Below are positions 62,703 to 62,715 of a stretch of DNA of 62,715 bases, in pieces. How positions within the stretch are numbered: position 1 is the stretch's first letter; the number at the start of each line of letters is the position of its first letter. Origin of the DNA: Planctomycetaceae bacterium. GTDB taxonomy: Bacteria > Planctomycetota > Planctomycetia > Planctomycetales > Planctomycetaceae. The notes under the pieces were generated by a model, which saw only the letters and a program-made list of their open reading frames with translations, made no database searches and had not been told where the DNA came from. The stretch spans positions 1-62,715 of the forward strand of contig JAKFWA010000080.1 in the NCBI GenBank assembly GCA_021732995.1, read 5' to 3'. The translations under genes and the position numbers were made by a program.

Positions 62703-62715
62703 CGCGATAGGGGTT

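Overview
The window looks like chromosomal DNA of a planctomycete (order Planctomycetales). The signs are a DUF1559 protein with a prepilin-type N-terminus, a secreted cytochrome c/WD40 fusion, a formylglycine sulfatase, an FHA protein starting in the style TYGELTPCGGGD, an M56/BlaI pair next to secretin-like proteins, and a histone H1-like Lys/Ala tail protein. Base composition is moderately GC-rich and genes are loosely packed on both strands. Genus cannot be fixed from sequence alone.

Region 1, about 1-12,050, is an integrated mobile element or prophage-like island. Almost every gene runs leftward from a tyrosine recombinase (10269-11330). Cargo includes a winged-helix protein cut by the window start, DUF4326, DUF1643 and DUF5131 proteins, an HD phosphohydrolase, a C5-cytosine DNA methyltransferase, several small unknown proteins, two HTH proteins, a CsrA and a double zinc-knuckle protein. 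A tRNA-Arg(TCT) lies just outside the integrase end and is a possible integration site. Short palindromic repeats sit between the cargo genes and one pair sits inside a gene.

Region 2, about 12,150-25,800, is core housekeeping: enolase, an FtsB/DivIC-like protein, LpxB, QueF, an H1-like protein, an aromatic/aspartate aminotransferase, the YeaH/PrkA(YeaG) stress pair, a beta carbonic anhydrase, a small lipoprotein, a DUF1559 pseudopilin-like protein and a Rieske ferredoxin.

Region 3, about 25,880-34,750, holds cysS and ispF, with a striking series of partial copies of the 3' end of cysS. These copies bracket a Phd/PIN toxin-antitoxin pair and a small membrane-protein gene. Then come an arsenic operon (arsR, aquaporin, arsC) behind a clear dyad operator, tRNA-Leu(CAA), an XdhC/CoxI-family protein, a FixJ-type response regulator and a HAD phosphatase.

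Region 4, about 34,950-51,230, has the cytochrome c/WD40 protein, a sulfatase, an FHA protein, an inositol monophosphatase-family enzyme, a secreted beta-propeller, a lipoprotein, and a pair that looks like a DUF4175-type protein split in two: a 566-aa membrane protein followed by a 1,397-aa Ala/Glu/Lys/Gln-rich exported coiled coil. An M3 oligopeptidase and a DUF1990 protein follow.

Region 5, about 51,470-62,702, has a Tat-exported M19 dipeptidase, then a BlaI repressor overlapping an M56 metalloprotease gene, followed by a 971-aa exported protein with two separate secretin-like segments. After these come a large membrane-anchored unknown protein and a glutamate-1-semialdehyde aminomutase-like aminotransferase.

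At least five families of short palindromic repeats are scattered through the window. One of them (core GGACGGACAATC) has landed in frame inside two genes. The most unusual items are the cysS 3'-end copies, the BlaI/M56/double-secretin locus, the split DUF4175-like pair and the repeat families. Similarity calls come from reading motifs by eye; no database search was run.
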